A stretch of 64,000 bases of DNA, from assembly GCA_947588675.1 (NCBI GenBank), contig CANPYY010000002.1:56934-120933 (forward strand). The letters run 5' to 3'. The translations under genes were made by a program, and so were the position numbers. Shown here piece by piece: positions 1-9,810 of this stretch (its first letter is position 1; every line of letters starts with the position of its first letter). A model generated the notes under the pieces. The model saw nothing but the letters and a program-made list of their open reading frames with translations. It was not told the DNA's origin and searched no databases. This stretch comes from an uncultured Lachnospiraceae bacterium (GTDB lineage Bacteria > Bacillota > Clostridia > Lachnospirales > Lachnospiraceae).

Positions 1-2024
1 ATAACCGTATCTTTATATATAATATCCGCCTGTCTTCCCGGATGAAGATACGGTCTTTCCGAATGTGAATCAAATACAATATCTGTTTTCAGGCTGCATT
101 TGTGAAGCACTGCTTCAACAGCGCCCTTCATATCATAAAAGTCACATGCGCCATACATACCCATGGTAAGCTGCCTTCTCTCATCCGGCAGTTCTGTTAC
201 AGGTATCTGTTTAGGTATATATATATTTGCCATCTCGTATAATCTTACATTCTTATTTCTTCTATTATAGTTTGTAGAAAGCGACGTAAGCATACCGTTT
301 AATGAAGATGTTCTCATAATGCTGTAATCCTCGCCAAGCGGATTAGATATTACAACTGTATCACGAAGCTTATCCTTTTCACCTATAAGAAGTTTATCAA
401 ATACTTTAGGACTTTCAAAGGAATATGTGCTTGCTTCGGAAAATCCAAGATACTCCGCAGTATTTGAAGCAATCTGTTCTACCCTTAATTTATATGAAAG
501 TCCTCCTGTCATAGCTTCTCCCGTCGGAAGTGTGGACGGTATGTTTTCATATCCGTAAAAACGCGCAACTTCCTCAGCCAGGTCGGCAAGAAGTTCTACG
601 TCCTGCCTCCACGTAGGTACTGTGACTTCTTTCTTTTCCTTATCAGTTTTAAGGTCTGCCATCTCAAAATACGACACCATGGTATCTTCATCAATATCTG
701 TTCCTAACAGCCTGTTAATTCTGTCTGCATCATATTTAACAATCTTTGGTTCTCTCTTTTTGCTGTATACATCCACACAGCCGCCGACAACATCTCCCGC
801 ATCAAGTTCTTCAATAAGCTGACATGCACGATTGATTGCTTCCATTGCATTTTCCGGGTCAAGTCCTTTTTCAAATTTCGCCTGCGCATCTGTCCTCATA
901 CCAAGCCTTTTACCTGAAAGACGTATATTGGTTCCGTCAAAACATGCCGCCTCAAAAAGCATTGTGCTAACATTATCAGTAATCTTGGAATTTTCTCCTC
1001 CCATTATTCCGGCAATTCCGACAGGCTTATCAGCATCGCATATCATAAGGACATCCGAATCCATTACCCTGTCCTGTCCGTCTAACGTAGTAAATATTTC
1101 TCCGTCTTTTGCCCGTCTTACAACAATCTTCCTGCCTGCAATCGTATCCAAATCAAATGCATGCATAGGCTGCGCATATTCTTCCATTACATAGTTGGTT
1201 ATATCAACTATGTTGTTAATAGGCCTTATACCACATGCAGCCAGCCTTCGCTGAAGCCATTCCGGAGAAGGCGCAAGCCTTATGTTTTTAACTACCCTTG
1301 CAATATATCTCGGACACAAATCTTTATCAATAACCTCAACGTTTACATAATCCGATGCCTTCTCATTATTTCCGGTAACCGTAACTTTCGGAGGACAGAA
1401 TGTCTTTCCAAATGTTGCCGCCGCCTCTCTTGCAATACCTATAACCGAGAAACAATCCACACGGTTAGAAGTAATTTCATATTCAAAATTCACATCACGA
1501 AGTCCCAAAAGCTCAGGGACATCACTTCCAAGCTCAGCGTTGCAATATTCTTTATTGTCATTAAAAATATATATTCCATCTGCGCACGCATCGGGATACA
1601 TATCCGTATTTGAGCCAAGTTCCTGTATAGAGCACATCATTCCAAACGACTCGACACCCCTCAGCTTTCCTTTTTTAATCTTAGTACCGCCGGGTATTCT
1701 GTTGCCTGAATGGTCACATGCAACACGTCCTCCGTCAAGTACGACCGGAACTATTGCGCCCTCATACACATTTGGCGCACCTGTTACAATCTGTATAACT
1801 GTACCTTCCGTATCAATCTGCACCTGGCAGACAACCAGTTTATCTGCATCAGGATGCTTTTCTATCTTAATTATTTTTCCTACTACAATTTTATCAAGTC
1901 CGTCGTCCAGTTTCTGATAACCTTCAACCTTTGTCCCCGTCAGCGTCATTCTGTCCATATATTCATCCGCACTGCAGTCAAGGTCAGGTACATATGCCTT
2001 AATCCACGATAATGGTGTGTTCAT
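1..2024 (-). CDS. pheT: Phenylalanine-tRNA ligase beta subunit, 3' end cut by the window
   Basis: This is the large subunit of the cytoplasmic alpha2-beta2 enzyme that charges tRNA-Phe. The reading frame is open on the minus strand from an ATG at 2024 to the left edge, giving about 674 residues of the usual ~800. It begins MNTPLSWIKAYVPDL and is followed by the EMAP/tRNA-binding domain (about residues 40-155, with HPDADKLVVCQV). The B3/B4 editing region with PINNIVDITNYVM and the B5 domain with RLLGTD come next. An AGGAGG-like site (cctcc at 2031-2035 on the plus strand) sets the start. pheS lies 29 bases upstream, so the two genes are co-transcribed behind the T-box. The missing part is the C-terminal anticodon-binding (FDX-ACB) domain. 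The family assignment is certain. Confidence 0.97.
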   Translation of the reverse strand, partial: MNTPLSWIKAYVPDLDCSADEYMDRMTLTGTKVEGYQKLDDGLDKIVVGKIIKIEKHPDADKLVVCQVQIDTEGTVIQIVTGAPNVYEGAIVPVVLDGGRVACDHSGNRIPGGTKIKKGKLRGVESFGMMCSIQELGSNTDMYPDACADGIYIFNDNKEYCNAELGSDVPELLGLRDVNFEYEITSNRVDCFSVIGIAREAAATFGKTFCPPKVTVTGNNEKASDYVNVEVIDKDLCPRYIARVVKNIRLAPSPEWLQRRLAACGIRPINNIVDITNYVMEEYAQPMHAFDLDTIAGRKIVVRRAKDGEIFTTLDGQDRVMDSDVLMICDADKPVGIAGIMGGENSKITDNVSTMLFEAACFDGTNIRLSGKRLGMRTDAQAKFEKGLDPENAMEAINRACQLIEELDAGDVVGGCVDVYSKKREPKIVKYDADRINRLLGTDIDEDTMVSYFEMADLKTDKEKKEVTVPTWRQDVELLADLAEEVARFYGYENIPSTLPTGEAMTGGLSYKLRVEQIASNTAEYLGFSEASTYSFESPKVFDKLLIGEKDKLRDTVVISNPLGEDYSIMRTSSLNGMLTSLSTNYNRRNKNVRLYEMANIYIPKQIPVTELPDERRQLTMGMYGACDFYDMKGAVEAVLHKCSLKTDIVFDSHSERPYLHPGRQADIIYKDTV

Positions 2025-2053
2025 AATATGCCTCCATTCATTTATATATCATT

Positions 2054-3073
2054 TTAAAACTGTTCAAGGAAACGTATATCGTTTTCATACAGTAACCTCA
2101 TATCGTCAATTTCATATTTAAGAAGTGCTATTCTTTCAAGTCCCATACCAAATGCAAAACCCTGATACTCCTCAGAATCTATGTCCCTCATCTCAAGCAC
2201 TCTTGGATGAACCATTCCGCAGCCCAGTATCTCAATCCAGCCTTCTCCCTTACAGAACCTGCATCCGCTTCCACCGCATTTAAAACAGGATACATCCATT
2301 TCTGCGCTTGGCTCCGTAAACGGAAAATGATGCGGTCTGAACCTTACTTTTGTTGTTTCCCCAAACATTCTCTTTGCAAATTCCGCCAAAGTGCCTTTCA
2401 GGTCCGCAAATGTTATGTTTTTATCTATTACAAGTCCTTCAATCTGATTAAACGAAGGAGAATGCGTTGCATCCACCTCGTCCGAACGAAATACCCTGCC
2501 CGGAGCTATCATTCTTATCGGAAGCTGCTTTTTCTCCATTACATGTACCTGCACCGAAGACGTCTGCGTCCTTAAAACTATATCATTATTAATATAGAAA
2601 GTATCCTGTTCATCCTTCGCGGGATGGTTTGCAGGTATATTAAGCGCTTCAAAATTATAATAGTCATACTCAACTTCCGGTCCTTCAACAACCTCGTATC
2701 CCATTCCGATAAAAATTCTTTCCACATCATCAAGAGCAATTGAATTAGGATGCTTATGTCCCATATGAGGTTTTCTTCCGGGAAGCGTAACATCTATAGT
2801 TTCAGCCTTGAGTTTTTCTTCCCTCACCTTTTTTTCAAATGCTTTTTTCCTCGTTTCAAGCATTTCTTCAATAGTATTTCTCGCATTGTTTACCATCTGT
2901 CCGATTACGGGTCTTTCCGACGCTTCTACATCTTTCATCGATTTAAGCACGGAAGTCAGTTCACCCTTTTTACCAAGATAAAATACCTTAATATCATTAA
3001 GGGCAGAAAGATTGTCGGAATTTTCAATTTTTGATATTGCATCTTCCACAATTTTGTTAAGCTTATCCTTCAT
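2054..3073 (-). CDS. pheS: Phenylalanine-tRNA ligase alpha subunit
   Basis: This is the catalytic subunit of phenylalanyl-tRNA synthetase, 339 residues, the normal bacterial length. An N-terminal coiled-coil arm (about residues 1-90) is followed by the class II catalytic core. Motif 2 lies around FRSDEVDATHSPSFNQIEGL and motif 3 is GFAFGMGLERIALL near the C-terminus. The conserved GPEVE loop is present (about residue 134). A cysteine-rich insert (CFKCGGSGCRFCKGEGW) precedes motif 3 and could bind a metal, a variant seen in some clostridial enzymes. The start has a good ribosome site (aggagg about 7 bases upstream). It is the first gene of the pheST operon, under the T-box leader immediately upstream. 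Confidence 0.98.
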   Translation of the reverse strand: MKDKLNKIVEDAISKIENSDNLSALNDIKVFYLGKKGELTSVLKSMKDVEASERPVIGQMVNNARNTIEEMLETRKKAFEKKVREEKLKAETIDVTLPGRKPHMGHKHPNSIALDDVERIFIGMGYEVVEGPEVEYDYYNFEALNIPANHPAKDEQDTFYINNDIVLRTQTSSVQVHVMEKKQLPIRMIAPGRVFRSDEVDATHSPSFNQIEGLVIDKNITFADLKGTLAEFAKRMFGETTKVRFRPHHFPFTEPSAEMDVSCFKCGGSGCRFCKGEGWIEILGCGMVHPRVLEMRDIDSEEYQGFAFGMGLERIALLKYEIDDMRLLYENDIRFLEQF

Positions 3074-3096
3074 TTATATCTCCTCCTGTTTATAAT

Positions 3097-3129
3097 AAAA
3101 TCCCCTGCAGATTTATATCTGCAAGGGAC
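3097..3129 (-). terminator. Rho-independent terminator of the T-box
   Basis: On the minus strand, tcccttgcagat - ataa - atctgcagggga forms a near-perfect stem followed by a T tract. It competes with the antiterminator built around the T-box sequence. Confidence 0.9.
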
Positions 3130-3389
3130 GAATAATTCGCGGTACCACCCTTATTCCCGACAACACACAGCAAACCAATAATACAACTGCATTATAACGT
3201 ATTGTCAGGCACTCATTATGTATAACGCACATCCTGCGTCAGCTCCTACTTTCAAAAAATAAAATATTTCAAAGCTGAAACTCCGGTGTGAAATTGAAGT
3301 TATAACATTGACTGAAAGGGCTTGCAGCCAGTGACCCTCTCTCTCTGCGAGTGTTTTATAACTCTTTTGCACCATCATCGCCTATCGGA

Positions 3390-3420
3390 TATAATATCAT
3401 AACTATTTTATTATTGTCAA
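3390..3420 (-). promoter_or_regulatory. Promoter of the pheST T-box transcript
   Basis: A consensus TTGACA at 3420-3415 is followed by an 18-bp spacer and TATTAT, preceded by TG one base upstream (extended -10). This fits a housekeeping sigma-A promoter placed just before the T-box Stem I. Confidence 0.7.
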
Positions 3421-3425
3421 CAATA

Positions 3426-4793
3426 TTATAAAACGATATTCTTCTCCGTCTTTTTCTTCCATCTCAGGTAAAAGTACGCAACTTCCACTATACAGCATGC
3501 CGTCCAGCCTACCGGATAACTTAAACCTACAAGCCGCTCCGTATTACTTACAAAACGCGTCACCACAAACAAATATATCTGCCGTACAACTACAAAGTTC
3601 ATAATCATTATTATCATTGGTCCGGCAGAGTCGCCCCGTCCGCGAAGCGCTCCTGCCAATGTGTGGTTTATGCAGTTAAACATCATGAAAAACACATTTG
3701 TTTTAAGAAACAGCACGCCATACCGGATGACATCATTATCATTGGTAAATATCCTGTTTGCCGGCAGGGCAAAAACAAATAAGAATACAGCAATCACCGC
3801 GGTAATGCCTACTGAAAGCGCCATAGACTGCACTGTTCCCCTGTTTACGCGGTCATCTTTTCCAGCGCCGACATTCTGCCCTACAAAAGTTGTGGCGGCC
3901 TGCGCTACACTCTGCATCGGCAGCATAATAAACATATCCAATTTGTTATAACAGCTCCATCCCGCCATACATGCCGAACCAAAGCTGTTTACATACGATT
4001 GCACAAATACATTTGAAAAAGCCGTAATTACAGATTGTATTCCGGTTGGAAGACCGATGGTAAAAATCTGCTTTAAAACAGACATATCACATTTTAAATC
4101 TTTCCAGGACAGATAATATACGTCCTTTGTTCTCATAAGCAGAAGCAGAATCATACCCGCCGAAATAAACTGGGCAATGATTGTTGCATAGGCAACTCCT
4201 GCAATACCCGCCTTAAAAACCACAACGAACAAAAGGTCCAGCACTGCATTTACAATACTTGTAAAAATCAAAAACATCAACGGTCTTTTCGTATCGCCAA
4301 CCGCCCTTAATATGCCGCTTCCCATATTGTATATCAACAGTCCCAGCATTCCCGCAAAATATATTCTGAGATACACTGTCGCCTCATCCATAACATCTTC
4401 GGGAGTAGACATAAAAACCAACATCGGCCGCACTAAAAACATGCCGATAACCGTAAACAATACTCCGCATACAATCGTAACAAAAATAGTTGTTTCCACT
4501 GCATTATGCAGACAGTCATATTTTTTTGCGCCATAATAACGGCTGATTACAACTCCTGCTCCGATAGACACTCCATTAAAGAAAAATACCAGCATATTAA
4601 TAATCATTGTAGTAGAACCTACTGCTGCCAGCGCCTCTTTTCCAACAAAGTTTCCTACTACAAGAGAATCCACCGTATTATACATCATCTGAAACAAATT
4701 ACCAATAATTAGCGGGACCGCAAACTGAATTATCAAAAAAATGATATTACCTGTAGTCATATCCTTAGCAGATGTTTTTTTATCGATACTCAT
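3426..4793 (-). CDS. MATE family multidrug/metabolite exporter
   Basis: This is a multidrug and toxic compound extrusion (MATE) antiporter of about 455 residues with twelve predicted membrane helices in two similar halves. N-terminal hallmarks are PLIIGNLFQMMYNTVDSLVVG and the GKEALAAVGST loop. The second half repeats the pattern from GLPTGIQSVITAFSNVFVQ. MATE proteins exchange Na+ or H+ for cationic or phenolic compounds; the substrate cannot be read from the sequence. I chose the ATG at 4793: the in-frame ATG at 4805 directly abuts the GGAGG site, whereas 4793 lies 12 bases from it. It stands alone, ending about 5 bases before the pheST promoter, and is divergent from the YihY gene. Confidence 0.93.
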   Translation of the reverse strand: MSIDKKTSAKDMTTGNIIFLIIQFAVPLIIGNLFQMMYNTVDSLVVGNFVGKEALAAVGSTTMIINMLVFFFNGVSIGAGVVISRYYGAKKYDCLHNAVETTIFVTIVCGVLFTVIGMFLVRPMLVFMSTPEDVMDEATVYLRIYFAGMLGLLIYNMGSGILRAVGDTKRPLMFLIFTSIVNAVLDLLFVVVFKAGIAGVAYATIIAQFISAGMILLLLMRTKDVYYLSWKDLKCDMSVLKQIFTIGLPTGIQSVITAFSNVFVQSYVNSFGSACMAGWSCYNKLDMFIMLPMQSVAQAATTFVGQNVGAGKDDRVNRGTVQSMALSVGITAVIAVFLFVFALPANRIFTNDNDVIRYGVLFLKTNVFFMMFNCINHTLAGALRGRGDSAGPMIIMIMNFVVVRQIYLFVVTRFVSNTERLVGLSYPVGWTACCIVEVAYFYLRWKKKTEKNIVL

Positions 4794-4996
4794 GTCATGA
4801 TACATCCTCCTTTACACTATAAACAAATGAGGCTTATAAGTTTACGGATGAATGTCTATGCCCTACAGTATATCACATTTTTTTAATATATGCACATATA
4901 TCTTTATTCCGGCTGCGGTTTCTGTTATAATACTTACATATAATAACATCAAACATGATATATTATTATATAATCTTTATTATTCGGGTAATATAT

Positions 4997-5806
4997 ATGC
5001 AGACTTTAAAAACCATGACAAAACAGACAATTAAAAAATTTTTTACTTTTGCAGATAAAATGACTGCCGATAATGTACCGGCATACTCGGCATACGTATC
5101 ATTTTTCCTGTTTATTTCGATATTTCCTTTTATAATGATGCTGCTTACTTTTATTAAATACACCCCTCTTACAAAAGAGCTTCTGCTTTCATGTATAGAA
5201 AATCTTGCTCCCGGCATCATAGGCGATACGCTTGCTTCATGGATTTACGAGATATATAATTCCCATTCCGGCATTATGTCAGTATCAATTATCCTGGCTC
5301 TCTGGTCCGCTTCAAAAGGCATATTGGGAATAGTGCACAGCATTAACAAAATATACGGCTGCAACTACAGGCAAAATTATTTTTTCAAACGTATTCTGGC
5401 AATGTTTTATACGCTGATTCTTATCGTTATTATAATAGCGTCCCTGGTTCTTATTATATTTGAAAGCAAGATTGTAACCTGGCTCGGAATTACGTCAATT
5501 ATTTTTGATTTACGTATTATCATTGCCATTTTTATGTTCTTTTTCATATTTCTCATACTATATACATATGTGCCGAACAGAAAAACCAAAATACGATATG
5601 AGCTTCCCGGAGCAATATTTACAACCGTCGGCTGGCTTTTATTCTCATATCTTTATTCCATATATATGAACTTTACCGACCTCGGAAATTCAATATACGG
5701 AAGCCTTACTACAATCATTTTTTTCCTTATGTGGCTGTATTTCTGCATGTACATACTGTTTATGGGGGCAGAAATCAACGTCATGTTAAAGAAACGCAGA
5801 AATTAA
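4997..5806 (+). CDS. YihY/BrkB-family membrane protein
   Basis: A 269-residue integral membrane protein of the YihY/virulence factor BrkB (UPF0761) family. It has the N-terminal YSAYVSFFLFISIFPFIMML segment typical of the family, followed by five more hydrophobic helices and the C-terminal signature YGSLTTIIFFLMWLYF...GAEIN. The molecular function is not established; the old name 'ribonuclease BN' for relatives was an error. An in-frame ATG at 4955 exists, but the family alignment favours 4997, although its ribosome site is weak. The gene converges with the SpoIID-like gene and overlaps it by four bases at the 3' ends. Confidence 0.88.
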   Translation: MQTLKTMTKQTIKKFFTFADKMTADNVPAYSAYVSFFLFISIFPFIMMLLTFIKYTPLTKELLLSCIENLAPGIIGDTLASWIYEIYNSHSGIMSVSIILALWSASKGILGIVHSINKIYGCNYRQNYFFKRILAMFYTLILIVIIIASLVLIIFESKIVTWLGITSIIFDLRIIIAIFMFFFIFLILYTYVPNRKTKIRYELPGAIFTTVGWLLFSYLYSIYMNFTDLGNSIYGSLTTIIFFLMWLYFCMYILFMGAEINVMLKKRRN

Positions 5807-8205
5807 CGCTTTTCTACATTGCAGCCTTTATAGTAATGTTTCAGTATATCGGTATATGTATAACCGCTTTCCGCCATCCTGCTCGCCCCGTTCTGGCTCA
5901 TTCCGACGCCATGCCCGTAGCCGCCTCCATGCAGGACAAATACCTTTTCACCGTTATCTTTACGCACATCCACATAGAAAAATGCGCTTGGCAGGAGCGA
6001 CAGTCCGTTTACCACGCTTCCATCATTTCTTTTTATAACCGAATCAGTCGGCGCAAGAAGCAATCTTATATTATACTCAGATAATATTTTTACTGTTTTT
6101 CTGCTTCCTTTTATTATAAGCGACGTTATGATTCCCCCATCCGAACGCTTCCCGATTTTTATATTTTTAATTTTTCCTATACTCTCGGGTTTTATATTCA
6201 CATAATTACCATTTTCATCTTTAGTAAGTATAAGCGACGGATTGGTATTATATCTGTTTTCTACTGATTTTTCAAAAGAAGAACGTATTTGTCTTTCACT
6301 AAGCCGTATTTCCCATCTGTACCATGGAAATGCAGTATCATATGTAGTTACCGGCTTATTATTAATAAAGTTCTTAAATATTTTTTCCTTAGACAAATCA
6401 TAAGATTCATTTATCTGCACATCATTTTGCAATACTGCGCTCAGATATTCAACATTTTTCATTCCAAACCATACATCAGAACCATTTGCCGTATATCCGC
6501 AGGAAGTAGAAAAATAATATGCGCTGATTATCTCCCCATTATATGTAATTACATCTCCCGACGTCTGGTTGACCGCCTCAATTGATTCCGGAGTTTCCGA
6601 AGTGTTATTATACACCTGATATGCAGTGCTGTCATCGACATGAGCTCCTATTTCCGGAAGTCCTCCCGATATAACCTGCATATAGGCGTAACTCCTTGCA
6701 CATACCGCCTGCGCTTTAAGCGCCTCCATATTATATGAAACCGGCATTTCACTTGGTACTACCGCATAAAGATATTCATCAATTGAAAGTTCGTTTATAA
6801 TTACTATGCCGTTTTCCGAGCAATATAATTCAATCGTCCCACGGTAATAATGCGCGTCACCGTTTCTTTTTACGCTTTTTATAAGCAGCCTTCCTCCGTT
6901 TTCAGGCGCCATTATTACCCTTCCCTGTTTTAACAGCTCATTATCCTGAGTAAATATTGCATCCTCACCCGCTGCATAATGGTTTTCTATTCCGCCGGTC
7001 CTTAACGCCATACCTGCATCAGACGAAATAACCGCCTCATTATGATAATATCCTTTAAAGCCCGTCGTCATTATTGCCACTCGTATATTTGCCGGCGTTA
7101 TCTGCCCGGTAACAAGTACCGCACAAACTTTATCATTTTCAAGCACAATATCAGACACTTCGTATCCTACGCTTATATCTGATATACCAAGCTGTTTTGC
7201 CTCGGCATATACGCCATATATTTTGTAGTCTTCAGAAAACATAAGCTTTCCATGTGAGGCGGTTTCAATAGAAGTATCATTTACGGACAATACCCTGTCA
7301 TTAACCCGGTTATTTTTTAAATTTATATCCGTAACCCTGTCAGAAGCTATAGTTATATCTGCAACAGATTTTTGCGCAGTTTCTATTTTCATATTTTTTC
7401 CAAGCGTATCATCAATTGTAAATTCAGCAAATACGCCTGAATAATATATAGTAATCTGGTTTCCGTCGCAACTGTCCAGCCATACATTTTTTATTACGGT
7501 ATCTTTTTCAGACACGCCATATATATATATTATCTCATTTCCGTCAGACAGCACGCTAAGCGTCCTGCCCGCATAGGCGTCAAGCGCAAAACCATCAAAA
7601 TGATACGCTCCCGAACCTGTAGCCGCTTCCCATGAATCCTCCTCTTTATCTAACAGGGATAATAAAAATAAGTCTTCTTTTAATATTTCCCTGCATGTTT
7701 CACCATTACTATAAAAAGAAGGTATTGCGTCATATACCTTGAGCCATTTGCCCGCGCTTATACTATCATCATATTCAAATTTTCCAAGAAGCCGCTCTAT
7801 TTTACCGGCAGTATTACCGCTTGTATCACCTGTCATTTCACTTACTATGTCAATACATTCTCCATAGGTAAGTTCATCCATAGGCCTGCATTCATTTTCA
7901 CCCCAGGATATTCCAAGCATACGCGATGCATTAAAATATTTATCATACCATTCTCCGTTACAGGCATCCGTATAAGGCGTCTGCGGTTCCATTTCTTTAA
8001 TTTCATTATGGGAATATCTTAGAAGCGCCAGCATTTTTGCTGCAAGAGCTCTCTGTACATATACATTATCTATTCCGGGTTCGGCTGATGTACTTTTGTT
8101 TCCATACACTTCATTTTTTACAATATTGACCAGTCTGACTGTCAATATTGTAAAAATAATTGCAGCCAGTATTATTATAACAGTTTTTTTACGCATAAAA
8201 ATCAT
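5803..8205 (-). CDS. SpoIID/LytB-domain protein with an N-terminal SLH-like repeat
   Basis: An 800-residue exported or membrane-anchored protein. An N-terminal hydrophobic helix (about residues 8-27) is followed by a segment that reads like an S-layer homology repeat (about 45-130, with WYDKYFNASRMLGIS and a later RPMDELTYGECIDIV). The middle is unassigned and beta-rich. The last ~350 residues match SpoIID/LytB: YLYAVVPSEMP, AVCARSYAYMQ, YFSTSCGYT, and the C-terminal GGGYGHGVGMSQNGA plus YYKGC. SpoIID proteins are lytic transglycosylases that cut glycan strands lacking stem peptides during engulfment; the long extension suggests a wall-located relative rather than SpoIID itself. The start is ambiguous: residue 4 is also ATG, and the ribosome site is weak. 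folA lies 25 bases upstream. Confidence 0.87.
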   Translation of the reverse strand: MIFMRKKTVIIILAAIIFTILTVRLVNIVKNEVYGNKSTSAEPGIDNVYVQRALAAKMLALLRYSHNEIKEMEPQTPYTDACNGEWYDKYFNASRMLGISWGENECRPMDELTYGECIDIVSEMTGDTSGNTAGKIERLLGKFEYDDSISAGKWLKVYDAIPSFYSNGETCREILKEDLFLLSLLDKEEDSWEAATGSGAYHFDGFALDAYAGRTLSVLSDGNEIIYIYGVSEKDTVIKNVWLDSCDGNQITIYYSGVFAEFTIDDTLGKNMKIETAQKSVADITIASDRVTDINLKNNRVNDRVLSVNDTSIETASHGKLMFSEDYKIYGVYAEAKQLGISDISVGYEVSDIVLENDKVCAVLVTGQITPANIRVAIMTTGFKGYYHNEAVISSDAGMALRTGGIENHYAAGEDAIFTQDNELLKQGRVIMAPENGGRLLIKSVKRNGDAHYYRGTIELYCSENGIVIINELSIDEYLYAVVPSEMPVSYNMEALKAQAVCARSYAYMQVISGGLPEIGAHVDDSTAYQVYNNTSETPESIEAVNQTSGDVITYNGEIISAYYFSTSCGYTANGSDVWFGMKNVEYLSAVLQNDVQINESYDLSKEKIFKNFINNKPVTTYDTAFPWYRWEIRLSERQIRSSFEKSVENRYNTNPSLILTKDENGNYVNIKPESIGKIKNIKIGKRSDGGIITSLIIKGSRKTVKILSEYNIRLLLAPTDSVIKRNDGSVVNGLSLLPSAFFYVDVRKDNGEKVFVLHGGGYGHGVGMSQNGASRMAESGYTYTDILKHYYKGCNVEKR

Positions 8206-8230
8206 CTCACATTTGATATACTACTTATAA

Positions 8231-8752
8231 TCATATGCTGTAAGATGATTTTTTAGGACAACTTTTTTTGCGCCTTATATATTTAAAGAACGTATAAGGA
8301 ATATCCTCCTTTATATATTCCTGATATACACACTCATATATACTCTCGTCAAACTCCGGAAAGTATACATCGCCCTCATATTCTGAATCAAGTACGGATA
8401 AGTACAGTTCATCCGAAAAGGGTATAGCTTCACTATATACTTTTTCCCCTCCGCATATAAAAACCTTCTTATCGTTAAGCCTTTTATCTGTACTGCATAT
8501 AAAAAGGGCTTCTTTAAGCGAACCCGCAGTGATAAGATTTTTATCTTCATAATTCATGCTTTTTGAAAGTACAATATTCATTCTGTTGCACAGGGGTTTC
8601 CCTATATCATCATATGTTTTCCGTCCCATTATAACTATATTTCCTTCGGTAATCTTCCTGAACCTTTTTTTATCGGACGGAATATCCCACGGAATCTTAC
8701 CTCTGTTTCCTATAACCCTGTTTTTTGCACATGCCGCAATTATAGCTACCAT
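8231..8752 (-). CDS. folA: Dihydrofolate reductase
   Basis: This enzyme reduces dihydrofolate to tetrahydrofolate with NADPH, 173 residues, normal family length. The N-terminus MVAIIAACAKNRVIGNRGKI and IPWDIPSDKKRF hold the substrate pocket, including the catalytic Asp in the WDIPSD segment. IVIMGRKTYDDIG and VFICGGEKVYSEAI are the two NADPH-binding motifs. I chose the ATG at 8752 rather than the in-frame GTG at 8761, because AAAGGTG lies 6-7 bases before it and the family begins there. No thymidylate synthase gene is adjacent. Confidence 0.96.
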   Translation of the reverse strand: MVAIIAACAKNRVIGNRGKIPWDIPSDKKRFRKITEGNIVIMGRKTYDDIGKPLCNRMNIVLSKSMNYEDKNLITAGSLKEALFICSTDKRLNDKKVFICGGEKVYSEAIPFSDELYLSVLDSEYEGDVYFPEFDESIYECVYQEYIKEDIPYTFFKYIRRKKSCPKKSSYSI

Positions 8753-8778
8753 AATATACACCTTTTATTTATTCTGTT

Positions 8779-9702
8779 TTAAGGTTTACAACGCCCGCAC
8801 GGCGAATAACCTTCGCCTATAAGTTCTTCCCTTGTTTTATTAGAAAACTCTTTATTTTTATCCGATATTTCTCCTGCTCCTGAGCAGGATTTTAAATGAA
8901 ATTTCATGGTATTTGTATTAAGTATGTATTCATTTTCTTCCGAACCCGTTTCGTCATCAGTTTCAGTATCCTCTGAAACCGTACTGTCGCCTGTCGCATA
9001 ATCTATATCTATTCCCGGCTGATTGTTATATACGAAGACATTATAACATATTCCTTCTCCTTCATCTTCTACCGACCATCCTTCCATCTGCACGCCATCC
9101 GCAACAAGATTATTTCCTTCATATACCGGAGTAACTCTGTATAAAACATGGTTTCCTGTATCCTCAACATAATCATCCACCATATTTTCAAACGGAAGCA
9201 TTCCCTGCACATTCATATATCTCGTTCCCGTTATAAGGTTCCTGTCATTGGCATTTTCACCCGAAAGCTGATATCCAATCAAATGGCATCTGTTATAAAG
9301 ATATAGTCCGTCCACAAAATCATATTTTACCGTATGCCATCCGGACGGCTTAATCATGCCTATATCCTCTCTTTCTTTATCAGGCATTATTTCCTCGCAG
9401 ACATTTACATATGCAGTTTGGCATCTTCCAAGGCTGTCTTTTGGACTGTACATCTCAAAAGCCTTCGTAGTATAATCTTCTTCGTCAAATTCCGGAATAT
9501 TCCCATTAACTACAGTGTACGGCTCGCCATCAAATTCAGGCACATCTTCTATATAATATTCATACTCATTTTCCGTTCCGGAATTATATTCCAAAATCTC
9601 ATTTTCTGCCGTACTGCATGCAGATACCAGAAATAAAAATCCCGCAAAAAAATACACGGCAAAGTATGAAAACATATTTTTTACGCTTTTCTTTTTTATC
9701 AT
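8779..9702 (-). CDS. Secreted DNA/RNA non-specific endonuclease (lipoprotein)
   Basis: A 307-residue lipoprotein-type nuclease. The signal peptide ends in a lipobox (FLVSAC), so the protein should be anchored to the outer face of the membrane. The middle (about residues 60-235) is a DNA/RNA non-specific endonuclease domain of the EndA/streptodornase kind. The metal/catalytic segment reads NRCHLIGYQL, with Cys in place of the usual Gly of DRGH, followed by NDRNLITGTRYMN with the metal-binding Asn. The C-terminal ~45 residues form a small Cys/His module (NTNTMKFHLKSC ... GYSPCGRCKP) common in clostridial secreted nucleases. The ATG at 9702 follows AGAGGAG at a proper distance; an in-frame ATG at 9723 lies before that site and is unlikely. 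Confidence 0.9.
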   Translation of the reverse strand: MIKKKSVKNMFSYFAVYFFAGFLFLVSACSTAENEILEYNSGTENEYEYYIEDVPEFDGEPYTVVNGNIPEFDEEDYTTKAFEMYSPKDSLGRCQTAYVNVCEEIMPDKEREDIGMIKPSGWHTVKYDFVDGLYLYNRCHLIGYQLSGENANDRNLITGTRYMNVQGMLPFENMVDDYVEDTGNHVLYRVTPVYEGNNLVADGVQMEGWSVEDEGEGICYNVFVYNNQPGIDIDYATGDSTVSEDTETDDETGSEENEYILNTNTMKFHLKSCSGAGEISDKNKEFSNKTREELIGEGYSPCGRCKP

Positions 9703-9810
9703 TATATTTCTCCTCTGAAACATTTTATAAAATTTATTTTACCGCATTTATTATATTAATTGCAATAAAGGCAATACTATATGTGAAGAAATTCCAAGGA
9801 GGTGACAAAA

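Larger units (their letters stand above)
3074..3420 (-). ncRNA. T-box leader controlling pheST
   Basis: The minus-strand leader contains the T-box core AGGGTGGTACCGCG (3138-3151), followed by a strong intrinsic terminator (3097-3129). Upstream, a Stem I-like region holds the AGAGAGAGGG bulge motif and a distal loop with GGCTGCAAGCC. The UGGU bulge would pair with the ACCA end of uncharged tRNA and favour antitermination. A UUC (Phe) specifier is expected; UUC triplets occur in the 3' half of Stem I, but I could not assign one with confidence. A promoter TTGACA, 18-bp spacer, TG-A-TATTAT (extended -10) lies at 3420-3391. It raises pheST expression when charged tRNA-Phe runs low. Confidence 0.95.

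Noticed and set aside
832..2012. Several plus-strand open frames opposite pheT
   Set aside because: pheT has a clear conserved protein sequence on the minus strand; these are shadows with no ribosome sites or families.
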